From: DATGSL01 sp964645585
Lineage (GTDB): Bacteria; Verrucomicrobiota; Verrucomicrobiia; Opitutales; T3Sed10-336
Assembly: GCA_964645585.1 (NCBI GenBank)
Contig: CAZYAN010000013.1
Span: 10,144 to 74,143, forward strand
DNA: 64,000 nt
Direction: 5' to 3'
Shown: positions 16,494 to 26,157 of the stretch, one piece after another
Layout of the letters: every line of letters starts with the position of its first letter
Position numbering within the stretch: position 1 is the first letter of the stretch
Notes under the pieces: model-generated
Seen by the model: only the letters and a program-made list of their open reading frames with translations
Database searches by the model: none
Told to the model about the DNA's origin: nothing
Translations under genes and position numbers: made by a program

Positions 16494-19055
16494 ATGGACT
16501 GCTCTATGCAGTTGCACGGCCCCAAGAGAGTCTACAATCTCACCGCTCTCGAGTTTTGGTTCAACCGGTTGACCAACAGTTGGGAGGCGTTTTTCCCGGG
16601 CGACAGTCTGAGGTTGGGTCGGCGGTTCTACCGCGACGGGATGATCCGGGAAATTGAATTGGGGGAGGCGGACGCGATCATTCACTCCAAGATCGACGGG
16701 CGCGAGTGTTACGCCGTGATCGACTGGAGTTCCAATCGCCCAAAAACGCGCGCCTCAGTCGAGAAGCCGGATATCGGGCAAGCGCTCGCGATCGCCGGTC
16801 TCTATGAGATCGAGGAAATGGTGGTCGATGAGATTTCTCCGCTTCCGGACGATCCGCGGGACGAGCCCGAGGAAGAGAAGCAGGCCGAAGAGCGCGAGGT
16901 CGCCGTGAAGGACGAACCGCCGGGGCGTGAGCTGGAGTTGACTTTTGCCGTGGCGCCGGAAGGGCTGGTTTTCGCGGCGCACTGGGTGGACGAAAAAGCC
17001 GGGAAGAGTCCGGCTCTGGCTCATGGCGCCACCGGCAATCTGGTGGCTTCGGAGCGCGAGCGTGTCATCCGGCTGGCATCGTTGTCGAGGAAAGGCCACT
17101 TCCAGTTTTGTCAGAAAACGCAGCGGTATGTGCTGTCCGACTTGGCGAGAATTCCGGGATTTTTGAAGCACGAGATTCAGCCGTGGCAAAAATTTTTCCG
17201 GGTTCAACTTCCTCCAGAGGTCAAGGAGCTTGCCGGGGGGGAGCGTGAAGTCACTGTTGAGGCGCGAGCAGGGCGCGGCGGAGAACGGGGCGGGACGTTG
17301 AACCTCGAGTGGATCTTCCGCGCGGGGGAAAAGCTCCTGCCGGCGGAGGAAGCCCAAGTGCTCGTCAAGAAGCGCGGTGAGACAATTCTTTTGCCGGGAA
17401 CCGGCCTGGTTCGGCTCAGTGAGGAAAAAGGGGAGGCGGTTCGCGACTGGCAGCAGCGGCTGGCTTTGCGTGCGGGCGGCGACGATAGTTTTCCGAAGTA
17501 CCTCCTGTTGTCTCTCTTCAACGACAGCCGGGTTGAGCTGACGATGGACCCCGCGGTCGCGAGCTGGCGCGAAAAGCTGCTCGCTCCGCCTCCGGCATCA
17601 CGTGCCTTGCCGACGTACCTGCGAAAATACCAGCGGCACGGCGTTCAATGGATGGCCCATTTGTTCCAGTTGGACTGCCATTGCCTGCTGGCTGACGAGA
17701 TGGGGCTGGGGAAAACGGTGCAGGTTGTCGCGCTCTTAACCTTCAGGCCGACGCGCGAGCAGCGGCATTTGGTCGTGGCCCCCGCGAGTGTGATTCCCGT
17801 TTGGCAGAAGGAGCTTCAGCGGTTTGCGCCCGACCTTCCGGTGCATGTGCTTCGGAGCGGAACTACGTTTGCCGACAAGGGCCGCGCCACCGCCGGGGTC
17901 TGGCTGGCAAGCTATACGCAATTGCGCCGTCACAGCGAGTTGCTGAAGGATGTGCGCTTCGGTTATGCGGTGCTCGATGAAGGGCAGCTGATCAAGAACC
18001 CGGCGGCCAAGGTTGCCCGCGCCTGCTTTGCCATCCGCGCGCGGCACCGGTTGATTCTTACCGGTACACCCTTGGAGAACCGCCGCCTGGACCTCTGGTC
18101 GCTGTTTCATTTTCTCATGCCGAACCTGCTCGGTTCACGAGCGGCCTTCGAATCGGCGGCCGCGGCGGATCCCGAAGAATTTCTCAAAAAACTTCGCATG
18201 CAGGTCGCGCCGTTTGTCCTCCGCCGAACGAAACAGCGGGTCGCGTCGGAGCTCCCGCCGAAGATCGAAATGGTCTTGTCGACGCCGCTTACGCCGCGCC
18301 AACGCGACGAATACGCGCGGATTTGCCGGGAGGGCTTGAACCGGCTTGGCGACAGTCTTTCCGATACCATGCGCGAACACTCGTTCGGCCTGTTCTCTTT
18401 GTTGACCCGTCTGCGTCAGGTCAGTTGCGATCCCGGTCTCCTGCCTTGGTCGAACGATTCGTGGGAGGAAAGCGGCAAAATTCTTCAGCTGCTTGAAAAG
18501 CTGACTGAAGTGATCGAGAACGGACACAAGGTCGTCGTCTTCAGCCAATTTGTCGGCCTGCTCAAGCGCGTCGAGACGGCGCTCGCCGCCACGAATCCTG
18601 ATTTAAAGCGGTTCATGCTGACCGGTGCCACGCCGGATCGCCAGGCACCTGTCGAGGCGTTTCAGTCCTTTGACGGGCCAGCCGTGATGCTCGTAAGTCT
18701 GCGCGCCGGAGGGACGGGGATCACCCTGCATGCCGCCGATTATCTCTTCCTTCTTGATCCGTGGTGGAATCCGGCAGTGGAAGCCCAAGCGATCGACCGC
18801 GTGCATCGTATTGGTCAGACGAATACGGTTTTTGTTTACCGCATGGTCGCCGCGGGAACGGTTGAGGAGCGAATCCAGGATCTGAAGGACAAGAAAAGCG
18901 ATCTGTTCGAATCGGTGATCGGCGGTATCAGCGCGATTGGTGATTTGAAGGACACCTTTGCTTCGCTCCGTCATCTGATTGAACTGAAGGGAAAGCAAGG
19001 TCCGGTCCAAGACGAGGAGGGGCCGGAAGAATCCGGATCAGGCGGCACGCCGTGA
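16494..19055 (+). CDS. SNF2-family helicase/ATPase
   Basis: An 853-residue SNF2/Swi2 ATPase. The C-terminal half carries the full set of helicase motifs: DEMGLGKTVQ (motif I, about residue 400), LDEGQLIKNP (II, about 491), LTGTPLENR (III), VVFSQFVGLL (IV), LVSLRAGGTGITLHAADYL (V) and AIDRVHRIGQTNTVFVYR (VI). Such proteins translocate on double-stranded DNA and remodel nucleoprotein complexes. The N-terminal about 350 residues are where a SWIM zinc finger is usual in bacterial SNF2 proteins, but I see no Cys-x-Cys...Cys-x-His set. The start is the ATG at 16494, 9 nt after GGAA; the GTG at 16485 has no spacing for a ribosome site. Confidence 0.88.
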   Translation: MDCSMQLHGPKRVYNLTALEFWFNRLTNSWEAFFPGDSLRLGRRFYRDGMIREIELGEADAIIHSKIDGRECYAVIDWSSNRPKTRASVEKPDIGQALAIAGLYEIEEMVVDEISPLPDDPRDEPEEEKQAEEREVAVKDEPPGRELELTFAVAPEGLVFAAHWVDEKAGKSPALAHGATGNLVASERERVIRLASLSRKGHFQFCQKTQRYVLSDLARIPGFLKHEIQPWQKFFRVQLPPEVKELAGGEREVTVEARAGRGGERGGTLNLEWIFRAGEKLLPAEEAQVLVKKRGETILLPGTGLVRLSEEKGEAVRDWQQRLALRAGGDDSFPKYLLLSLFNDSRVELTMDPAVASWREKLLAPPPASRALPTYLRKYQRHGVQWMAHLFQLDCHCLLADEMGLGKTVQVVALLTFRPTREQRHLVVAPASVIPVWQKELQRFAPDLPVHVLRSGTTFADKGRATAGVWLASYTQLRRHSELLKDVRFGYAVLDEGQLIKNPAAKVARACFAIRARHRLILTGTPLENRRLDLWSLFHFLMPNLLGSRAAFESAAAADPEEFLKKLRMQVAPFVLRRTKQRVASELPPKIEMVLSTPLTPRQRDEYARICREGLNRLGDSLSDTMREHSFGLFSLLTRLRQVSCDPGLLPWSNDSWEESGKILQLLEKLTEVIENGHKVVVFSQFVGLLKRVETALAATNPDLKRFMLTGATPDRQAPVEAFQSFDGPAVMLVSLRAGGTGITLHAADYLFLLDPWWNPAVEAQAIDRVHRIGQTNTVFVYRMVAAGTVEERIQDLKDKKSDLFESVIGGISAIGDLKDTFASLRHLIELKGKQGPVQDEEGPEESGSGGTP

Positions 19056-19178
19056 GCGGAGCCGTTCGGCGGCAACGATAAGATCGGCGGTCGGCTGCCA
19101 TCGGGAGCGGTCGAGGAGGAGGAGGTTTTCACGGATCCAGAATTGAGGTTTTGTGGAAATTGAGAAACATCGGGCACC

Positions 19179-19373
19179 ATGCAGCGGGACCACGACGACG
19201 AGGAACTCGATTTTGAGTGGAAAGACGAGGACGAGGACGAAATCGCTGGCGAAAGTTCGAACCTGGCGAAAATCAATCCGCTTGCCCGCGCCGTCTTTCT
19301 TCTCCTCCTCGGAATCGGCTTTGTTTATTTCGTGCTGCGCGTAATCGGAGCGCTAACGCAAGCGGCCGGGTGA
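19179..19373 (+). CDS. Small acidic single-pass membrane protein, unknown function
   Basis: A 64-residue open frame. The first about 25 residues are strongly acidic (EELDFEWKDEDEDE), followed by a single hydrophobic helix (ARAVFLLLLGIGFVYFVLRVIGAL). This acidic head plus one helix looks like a genuine small membrane protein, but there is no clear Shine-Dalgarno sequence and I recognise no family. It sits between the SNF2 gene and the AsmA-like gene on the same strand. An overlapping 63-residue frame lacks this organisation and is judged a shadow. Confidence 0.5.
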   Translation: MQRDHDDEELDFEWKDEDEDEIAGESSNLAKINPLARAVFLLLLGIGFVYFVLRVIGALTQAAG

Positions 19374-19463
19374 CCGATAACCGGGTGCGTTCGAACGCCG
19401 GCCGGTCGGGTCGCGGGACATGTTCTGGTTGCGACGAGGCTGGTTTCGGAGTTACTTACTTCC

Positions 19464-22448
19464 ATGAAAGCCTTGAAGGTCACGCTCCTGGTTTTGGCTG
19501 GCTTGGTCGTCTTCCTTCTTGTTGCCATCGTCGTCCTCTTCTTGCCATCGGTGCAGCGGGTGATTGTGACGCGAGCGGTTTCCGATGATGAAACGACGCT
19601 TGAGCTCGATTATTTTCACGCGGGCCTGAATCAGGTCACCATTCGCGGAGCGGATTATCAGACGCCGGGTACCGCGGTTCTCGCGGAAGAAGTGACGGCC
19701 GGTCTGTCATTGTTGAGTCTCCTGGTTCGTCAGGAACTGCGGCTTGGAGAAGTCGAAGCGACGGGACTTTTCGTGGATCTGTCGCGGAAGGAAGCGGAAG
19801 ACGACGAACCGTTTGCCGGAATCTTGGAACAGCTGAACCTGCCGATGCCGGTTTCGCTTGAGCGCCTGCAAGCGGAAGGCCGTGTGCTGCTGCCTCCGAT
19901 TGCTGGTGAGGAACCGGTGCAAGCGGAGTTTGCCGCTGTTGGCGCGATGGCGCCCGGAAGTGAAGGCGATTTTGAAGTGAGCGGTGAATTGGCGTCCGGG
20001 CTCGGCGGACGATGGGGGCCGCTTGGCGTGGATGCCCGATTGACCGTTTCCCAAGGCGTTCATGGGGAGATTGAACGAGGACGTTTGCGGGCTGTGGTAT
20101 CAGCGCCATGGCTCGCGGAGGGATCCGATGAACGCCTGGAGGCGGATGTGGTCTTGGTGGCGACGGAAACTGGAGAAACCTACCAGGCGCGACTCGCGCC
20201 CTTGCTTGTCAGCCAGGAGTCCGGAACGGCCGCGCCGAACCGGGAGGTGCCGCCTCTTCTTTCGCTTGACGCAGCCTACGATCGCAACGCGGGGCAGGTC
20301 GAAGGAAGCTGGCGTCTGGAGGTCGATCACGATCAGTTGCGCGCGTATTTGGGCGGCGAGGCGCTGCCGGTGTTTGCCGCAAGCGGAGATGGGAGCTTCA
20401 CTTACGGAACGGATGGAAGCATCGCGGCGGCCGGTACTGTTAACCTCGCTCTGAGCGACCTTGGTGATTTTTCCGCGGATTTGGCTGAAATCGACAGCCT
20501 TTCCCTGGCTTCCCGCTTTGATGTCTTTATCAGTGAGCAAGTGGTGCGGGTCGATGAGCTTGCGGCGGAGCTTCGAACGGCGAACGGTGACGTACTGCTG
20601 GACGCGAGAAATTTCGAGCCGCTTCAATACGATCGTGAAGCCGGGCGAGTGGTTGGAGCAGAAGACCGAATCGAGCTTGCGGAAGTTACGCTCCGGAGTT
20701 TTCCGGTCGCGTGGGCAAACGCGGTGTTGCCAGCGGGTACTGAAGTGGGCGGCGGCGCGGTCACTGGCCGCGCACGGATCAGCTCGGAGGCGGGGACGGT
20801 TCATTTTGTCCTTGAAGACCCGATACGAGCGGAAAGCGTCGACCTTGTTTTCAACGGCGATCCAGCGGCTCGCGATCTTGCCTTGGAGGCTTCCGGTTCG
20901 GGATCGTTTGGGGAAGGACGATTGCAAGCGGCGGTCGATCAGATGCAAGTTTCGTCGGAAGGTCAGGCGCTGATAACTCTCACCGGGGAAATCGATACGG
21001 CCGGTTCGACGAGTGTCCAGCTCGACGGCGATCTTGCGGCTCTGACACGCCAGCCGTTTTTTGCCGAGACTGGACGCTTGCAGGCTGGTGCGGTTGAACT
21101 GCGGGCAACCGTCGACGAAAGCAGCGGCCAGCAGCCGCGTGCAGTGAAGTTGACAGCGGCGGCACGCGGATTGGCTGGGGAGGACGGGCAGGCGCTGCCA
21201 GATGTGCAAATCGAAGAAGCGACGATGCGCGAAACCGCGCCAAATGTTTGGCGCGTCGATTTGCCGATGCAAGTAAAGGGAAGTTCGTTGTCGGACGTCC
21301 GGCTGGCGGGCGAGGTGAGAGTCGCCGCCGAGCCGGCGGAATTTGAGCTGTTGCTGAGCGGCAACAAAGTGGTGGTTGACGATCTCGTCGCTTTGGCGAA
21401 TGCGCTTTCGGAGGACACCGATGAAGAGACGGCGGAGCCGGCAGCGCCGGAGGAGGCGCCGGAATCAGCGGGGGAGCGCGACGCCGTTCCTGTTTGGTCG
21501 GGGCTAAAGGGGACCTTTCGCGTGGACATTGCAAGAGTCGTGCTGAGTGAGGATCAGGCAATCGACACGCTCCAAGGTATCGTTGCTGCGGATACGGCAA
21601 CTTTCGAAGGAGCCTTGGAAGGACAATTTTCCGGGGAGCCGGTTCGGGTCGATGCGGACGTTCGGTTTCAGTCGGACCAGGACGCGCCTTATATCCTCGA
21701 AGGAAACGTCGACGCGCAGAGCCTGCCTGTCGGTGAAATTTTCAAGCGGTTGCAACCGAATCGGCCGCCTGTGCTCGAAGGGCTGTTTGCGGCTTCCATG
21801 CGAATCAGCGGAACCGGCAGGAATATCCCGGATTTGATCGACGGAGTGCGGGGCCAGGTCGAAGTGCGCAGCGGCGGCGGCATCATTCGCCTGCTGTATT
21901 CGGAGAATCCGGTCGCGGAAATGGGAGCTTTAGCCAGTCGGGCGCTGAGTCAAATGAGAGGCGAAATCGGAACCATCGCGAGTGTTGCCAGCCAAGTCTC
22001 GCACATGCCGTATCGCGAAATGTATCTATCAGCTGTCCGGAGCGAGGATCTTGATGTTGTTTTGCGGGATATTACTGTGGTAGCGCCTGAGTTGCATCTA
22101 AGAGGAAGCGGACTGGTCCGCCACCAAGAAGGAGTGTCGGTTCTGGAACAGCCGATGGAGATTCGAATCAATCTCGGCGCCCAAGGCGCCTTGCTGGAGA
22201 CTTTGCGGTCCCTCAACGCGATGGGCGATCAGACCGACGAGCTCGGGTATGTTTTGCTGCGTAATGAATTCGTGGTGACGGGGACTCCGGCGAATCCAGA
22301 TTCGAACGCCTTCTATCGATTGCTTTTGGAAGCCGCGCTGCCGTATGTGATACCAGGATTCGACAGGGAGACGGAGGAGCGGCCGACGATTCCGCGAATT
22401 CCCGACATCCTTGACATCTTCGGCCGCGGCCGTTCGGGTTCGAAGTGA
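19464..22448 (+). CDS. Large AsmA/TamB-like envelope protein
   Basis: A 994-residue protein with a single N-terminal transmembrane anchor (about residues 6-30) followed by a long beta-rich periplasmic region, the general plan of AsmA-like bridging proteins. A Glu/Ala/Pro-rich linker lies near residues 645-675 (DTDEETAEPAAPEEAPES). The C-terminal section, including IRISGTGRNIPDLIDGVRG-like and RGSGLVRHQEGVSVLEQPMEI-like stretches, resembles the AsmA C-terminal region. These proteins are implicated in lipid movement between membranes. Family assignment is by architecture, not by a catalytic motif, and the substrate is unknown. Confidence 0.65.
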   Translation: MKALKVTLLVLAGLVVFLLVAIVVLFLPSVQRVIVTRAVSDDETTLELDYFHAGLNQVTIRGADYQTPGTAVLAEEVTAGLSLLSLLVRQELRLGEVEATGLFVDLSRKEAEDDEPFAGILEQLNLPMPVSLERLQAEGRVLLPPIAGEEPVQAEFAAVGAMAPGSEGDFEVSGELASGLGGRWGPLGVDARLTVSQGVHGEIERGRLRAVVSAPWLAEGSDERLEADVVLVATETGETYQARLAPLLVSQESGTAAPNREVPPLLSLDAAYDRNAGQVEGSWRLEVDHDQLRAYLGGEALPVFAASGDGSFTYGTDGSIAAAGTVNLALSDLGDFSADLAEIDSLSLASRFDVFISEQVVRVDELAAELRTANGDVLLDARNFEPLQYDREAGRVVGAEDRIELAEVTLRSFPVAWANAVLPAGTEVGGGAVTGRARISSEAGTVHFVLEDPIRAESVDLVFNGDPAARDLALEASGSGSFGEGRLQAAVDQMQVSSEGQALITLTGEIDTAGSTSVQLDGDLAALTRQPFFAETGRLQAGAVELRATVDESSGQQPRAVKLTAAARGLAGEDGQALPDVQIEEATMRETAPNVWRVDLPMQVKGSSLSDVRLAGEVRVAAEPAEFELLLSGNKVVVDDLVALANALSEDTDEETAEPAAPEEAPESAGERDAVPVWSGLKGTFRVDIARVVLSEDQAIDTLQGIVAADTATFEGALEGQFSGEPVRVDADVRFQSDQDAPYILEGNVDAQSLPVGEIFKRLQPNRPPVLEGLFAASMRISGTGRNIPDLIDGVRGQVEVRSGGGIIRLLYSENPVAEMGALASRALSQMRGEIGTIASVASQVSHMPYREMYLSAVRSEDLDVVLRDITVVAPELHLRGSGLVRHQEGVSVLEQPMEIRINLGAQGALLETLRSLNAMGDQTDELGYVLLRNEFVVTGTPANPDSNAFYRLLLEAALPYVIPGFDRETEERPTIPRIPDILDIFGRGRSGSK

Positions 22449-22598
22449 CGGGCAAAGGAACCTCTTGAGGCGAAACGGGACTCGCTCGCGCCGTGGCAAC
22501 ACGACATGAAAAGGAACACCTGTTCCATTTAGTGTCGCATTGGGAGAGTGGGTTGAGAGCGTTCGCTTATTTATGCGAGGGAGGAGAGGGGCGGTTTG

Positions 22599-23405
22599 TT
22601 ACCGAGAAAAAGGGTGCGGAAGGCGCGGGTGCGAGGGTGAAGACTGGGGGGCGGGTTTGCTTCTGGTCAGGACGCGGGCGGATTCGTACAGGTCGCGGTT
22701 GCTGGCTTGGAATTCAGTCTTCAGACGAACGTGGAGTCCAGCGAGATCGACGAGCGTCCAGGAACGAAAGAGCCAGCGTTCTTCGGTCGGGTCGCGACCG
22801 TCGTGGGCGATGCCGAGAATGAGATGATGCGCATCCTCCAGGATTTTGTTCGTTTCTACTTTAGGTTCGAAATAGAAGGTCCGGAACGAGCTCGTTTCAC
22901 TGGTTGTTGCAAAGAGCTTTGGATCGAGGTAAAGGACTCGGCCCGATCGTTCATCGATTACGCGCAGGTCCGGGTATCCGGACCGCTGAAAATGGCCGTC
23001 AGCAGTTTTTGGATACGTACAGGAAAGTCCCGGGATGGCATTGATTTTTTGAAGGAGGATGTCTTCTAGATGATGACTGACTTCATTGATGCGTCCGACG
23101 TGGTGGACCGGATGGTTCGGCTGGTTGATTGCAAGGAGGAGCGCGTCAGCGGCCGCGGTGAGATCGGCGATGAGTTGCTGATCGTCCGGGTCGGCGGGGT
23201 CGACTGGAAGAACGGCTGTTCCGGCGGCGGCGACGACAACTTCAGGAAACGGCACGGGGCTGCGCAGAGAATCGCGGGCGAGAAGGTCGGAAATCAACGC
23301 GTTCGCGTCCGCGCCGGATTGCGCAAGGGAGGGACTGCTTTCCGCCGCGGACGTGGCCGAAGCAATGAACAGGAGCAGGAGGAAGGGGAGAAATCGGAGT
23401 AACAT
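22599..23405 (-). CDS. Exported protein with PD-(D/E)XK nuclease-like signature
   Basis: A 268-residue protein with a clear signal peptide (MLLRFLPFLLLLFIASATSAAE, likely cut after residue 20). I chose this ATG at 23405 over an upstream one that would add 77 low-complexity residues. The middle contains an arrangement that fits a restriction-endonuclease fold: Glu108/Glu114 in a helix (NEVSHHLEDILLQ), Pro145-Asp146 (GYPDLRV) and Asp161-x-Lys163 (YLDPKLF). Export of such a domain is unusual. No cognate methylase, immunity protein or toxin domain is adjacent. The match is a motif inference and could be coincidental; I recognise no named family. Confidence 0.55.
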   Translation of the reverse strand: MLLRFLPFLLLLFIASATSAAESSPSLAQSGADANALISDLLARDSLRSPVPFPEVVVAAAGTAVLPVDPADPDDQQLIADLTAAADALLLAINQPNHPVHHVGRINEVSHHLEDILLQKINAIPGLSCTYPKTADGHFQRSGYPDLRVIDERSGRVLYLDPKLFATTSETSSFRTFYFEPKVETNKILEDAHHLILGIAHDGRDPTEERWLFRSWTLVDLAGLHVRLKTEFQASNRDLYESARVLTRSKPAPQSSPSHPRLPHPFSR

Positions 23406-23530
23406 GAAGGCGAAGTCTACGGAAGGCGGTGCGCACGGAAAGAATTTTTGAAGATCAGCGAAATGCGGCAGGAAGATGATCAGGCTTGCCGGGCGGGGAG
23501 GGTGGCGCGTTACACTTGAAGATTGATGAC

Positions 23531-24034
23531 ATGAAACAGAACTGGGAGCTGATTCAAAACCGTCGGAATGGCGGGAGCTGGCGCGTGCGGATGCTTTTTC
23601 CGGCCGCGCTGATGGCGACGATTCTTCTCGGTTCAAGCGGCGGAGCCCCCTCGGCGCCCGGGTTTATGCTTTTTCCGCACGTCGATAAGCTCGTGCATTT
23701 CCTGGTTTTCGGATTGGTCGCCACGGCCGTGTACCGCGCATTTCCGCCTTGGGTGCGGTCGCGGAAACGGTTCATCGGCGCCATTTTGATCACCATGCTG
23801 TTCGGGATCGTTGACGAAACGCGGCAGGGATTTAATCCTGAGCGCCAGATGGATCTCGTTGACTGGATTGCCGATTTTTCCGGCGCGCTCGTCGCGGTGA
23901 CCGTTTACACTTACTGGCCATTTTACCGGAGCTTGCTCGAGTTCCGTTTCGTCCCTTCAAAACTTTTTCATGGAGTCCGACCAAGCAGCCAAACGCGTGC
24001 AGGAATTGCGCCGGCGGATCGCCCGGCACGATGA
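23531..24034 (+). CDS. VanZ-family membrane protein
   Basis: A 167-residue protein from the ATG at 23531. Family signatures are the first-helix segment FPHVDKLVHFLVFGLVATAVYRA and the later DETRQGFNPERQMDLVDWIADFSGALVAV, the E-x-x-Q...R-x-x-x-x-D-x-x-x-N/D-x-x-G pattern of VanZ. It should have four transmembrane helices. VanZ confers low-level teicoplanin resistance in enterococci, but most members have no known role. The C-terminus, after the last helix, runs 65 nt into the ligA gene in another frame, so the end of the protein is probably a non-conserved tail. Confidence 0.75.
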   Translation: MKQNWELIQNRRNGGSWRVRMLFPAALMATILLGSSGGAPSAPGFMLFPHVDKLVHFLVFGLVATAVYRAFPPWVRSRKRFIGAILITMLFGIVDETRQGFNPERQMDLVDWIADFSGALVAVTVYTYWPFYRSLLEFRFVPSKLFHGVRPSSQTRAGIAPADRPAR

Positions 24035-26009
24035 GCTTTATTACCGGCAAGCGACGCCGGAGATTTCCGATTTTGAATATGATCGGCTGAAACAAGAGCT
24101 GATCGATCTCGAGGCGAAGTTCCCGGAACTCGCGTCGGCTGATTCGCCTAGTGAACGAGTTGGCGACGATCGCCTCGAGCAGTTCGAGTCGTACCGGCAC
24201 CGCCTGCCGATGCAGAGCCTCGACAACACCTACAGCGAGGAAGAGCTGCGGGCGTTTCACAACCGTCTCGCGCGGTTGTTCGGCTCGGATGATCTCGCCT
24301 ATATCGTCGAACCGAAAATCGACGGTGTGGCGGTGAGTCTGACGTATGAACGAGGCCAATTTCTGCGCGCGGCGACGCGCGGCAACGGGATCGAAGGGGA
24401 CGATATCACACAAAACGTGAGGACGATCCGATCGCTTCCGCATCGGCTGGTCGGGCCGCGGATCCCCGATGTGATTGAGATTCGCGGCGAGATTTACTTG
24501 GAGACGAAAGAGTTTGAGCGGATCAATTCCGCTCGCGAAGAAGAAGGGCTGCCGCTCTACGCGAATCCGCGCAATCTGGCGGCGGGAACGGTTAAGCTGC
24601 TGGATCCGAAGGAAGTCGCCCGCCGGAATCTGAAAATCGTTCTGTACGGCCGGGGATATTGTGAACCGATGCTGTTCGACTGGCAGCACGAGGTTCATGA
24701 GACCTTGCGGGCGTGGAAGCTTCCGACGGTCGAGCGTTATTGGAGGGCTCGAGGATTGGATGAAATCCGGGCGGCAATTGAGGAACTCGATTCGATTCGG
24801 GGAAACTTCGGTTATCCGACCGACGGCGCCGTGGTGAAACTCGATTCCATTGCCCGGCAGGAAGAGGCGGGAGCCACTTCGAAGGCGCCGCGCTGGGCGA
24901 TTGCGTACAAGTTCGCGGCTGAACAGGCGGAGACGCGGGTCGAGTCAATCAGCATTAGCGTCGGGCGGACAGGGAAACTGACGCCGGTCGCGGAGCTGAC
25001 GCCGGTTCTGCTGGCCGGGACGACAGTGTCGCGTGCCACTTTGCACAATGAGGATGAAATCGTGCGCAAGGATGTTCGAGCCGGTGATTATGTGCTGGTC
25101 GAGAAGGCTGGGGAGATCATTCCAGCGGTGGTTGCGGTAGTTAAGGAGAAGCGTCCGCCGGATTCGGCACCGTTTGTTTTTCCCAAGGCATGTCCGGTTT
25201 GCGGCACGCGCACGGTTCGGCTTCCGGGCGAGGCGGCGACACGCTGTCCCAATCTGAGCTGTCCGGCACAAGTGCGGAAGCGCCTTGAGCATTACGCGTC
25301 GCGTCAATGCATGGACATCGAAGGACTCGGCGAAGCGGTGGTCGATCAGCTTGTGGGGCGCGGTTTGGTGCAGTCGATTCCGGATTTGTACAGTTTGCGT
25401 ATCGAAGATTTCATGACGCTTGACAAATTCGCGCGGAAATCGTCGGAGAATTTATTCAACGCGATTCAAGCGAGCAAAGATCGGGAGCTTTGGCGGCTGA
25501 TTCACGGTTTGGGCATTCAGCACATTGGTGCGACGGCGGCTAAGGATCTGGCGTACGCGATCGGGGACTTGGAGAAACTGGCGGCGGCGGGTGAGGAGGA
25601 ACTGCTGGCGATCAACGGAGTCGGTGAAATCACGGCCCGGAGCATCGCCGCGTATTTTGCGGAGCCGCGCAACCGGGAAATGGTCCACCGATTGCGGGAA
25701 GCGGGCGTCCGGATGCATGAGGAGGAAAAGCGGCGTGACGCGGGATCGTCAGTTTTCGCGGGCAAGACATTTGTCCTGACGGGGAAACTTCCCAGCCTGA
25801 CCCGGGATGAAGCTGCAGCGAAGATTGAAGCCGCGGGCGGGCGGGTCGCGAGCAGCGTCAGCAAGAAAACCCATTACGTGCTCGCTGGAGAAGAAGCCGG
25901 TTCGAAGCTGGACAAGGCGCGGAGGCTCGGTGTTCCGGTGATTACACAGGAGCAATTCGAAGCGATGCTGGCCGAGGGCGAGGCAGGGGCGAGCGGTGAA
26001 ACGCCGTGA
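23970..26009 (+). CDS. ligA: NAD-dependent DNA ligase
   Basis: A 679-residue full-length LigA that seals nicks in replication and repair. The N-terminal Ia domain (YYRQATPEISDFEYDRL) binds NAD, and the adenylation Lys116 lies in VEPKIDGVAVS. The OB fold follows, then a four-Cys zinc finger (CPVCGTRTV...CPNLSCPAQ), the helix-hairpin-helix region (INGVGEITARSIAAYF) and a terminal BRCT domain (about 595-670, GKTFVLTGKLPSLTRDEAAAKIEAAGG-like). All expected domains are intact. The start lies inside the upstream vanZ-like gene. Confidence 0.95.
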   Translation: MESDQAAKRVQELRRRIARHDELYYRQATPEISDFEYDRLKQELIDLEAKFPELASADSPSERVGDDRLEQFESYRHRLPMQSLDNTYSEEELRAFHNRLARLFGSDDLAYIVEPKIDGVAVSLTYERGQFLRAATRGNGIEGDDITQNVRTIRSLPHRLVGPRIPDVIEIRGEIYLETKEFERINSAREEEGLPLYANPRNLAAGTVKLLDPKEVARRNLKIVLYGRGYCEPMLFDWQHEVHETLRAWKLPTVERYWRARGLDEIRAAIEELDSIRGNFGYPTDGAVVKLDSIARQEEAGATSKAPRWAIAYKFAAEQAETRVESISISVGRTGKLTPVAELTPVLLAGTTVSRATLHNEDEIVRKDVRAGDYVLVEKAGEIIPAVVAVVKEKRPPDSAPFVFPKACPVCGTRTVRLPGEAATRCPNLSCPAQVRKRLEHYASRQCMDIEGLGEAVVDQLVGRGLVQSIPDLYSLRIEDFMTLDKFARKSSENLFNAIQASKDRELWRLIHGLGIQHIGATAAKDLAYAIGDLEKLAAAGEEELLAINGVGEITARSIAAYFAEPRNREMVHRLREAGVRMHEEEKRRDAGSSVFAGKTFVLTGKLPSLTRDEAAAKIEAAGGRVASSVSKKTHYVLAGEEAGSKLDKARRLGVPVITQEQFEAMLAEGEAGASGETP

Positions 26010-26157
26010 GCGGGCGGCCGATGGCGATGCTCAATGGGTCGCTCTTCCAGTGATTTGGCCTTCCATTTTATTCGTACAAGGCATTGCCTTGGGTTAGGTT
26101 GTTATGCCCGTTCGGGGCGGATGGCCTTATCTGGAAGAAGGGTTGATAAGCGCGAAG

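Noticed and set aside
22513..22526. GGAACA-CC-TGTTCC dyad after the AsmA-like gene
   Set aside because: It resembles LexA half-sites but lies between two convergent gene ends with no promoter context; more likely a small hairpin.
26077..26091. CAAGGCATTGCCTTG palindrome between ligA and rny
   Set aside because: The loop is too small for an intrinsic terminator as a full palindrome and no T-run follows on either strand.
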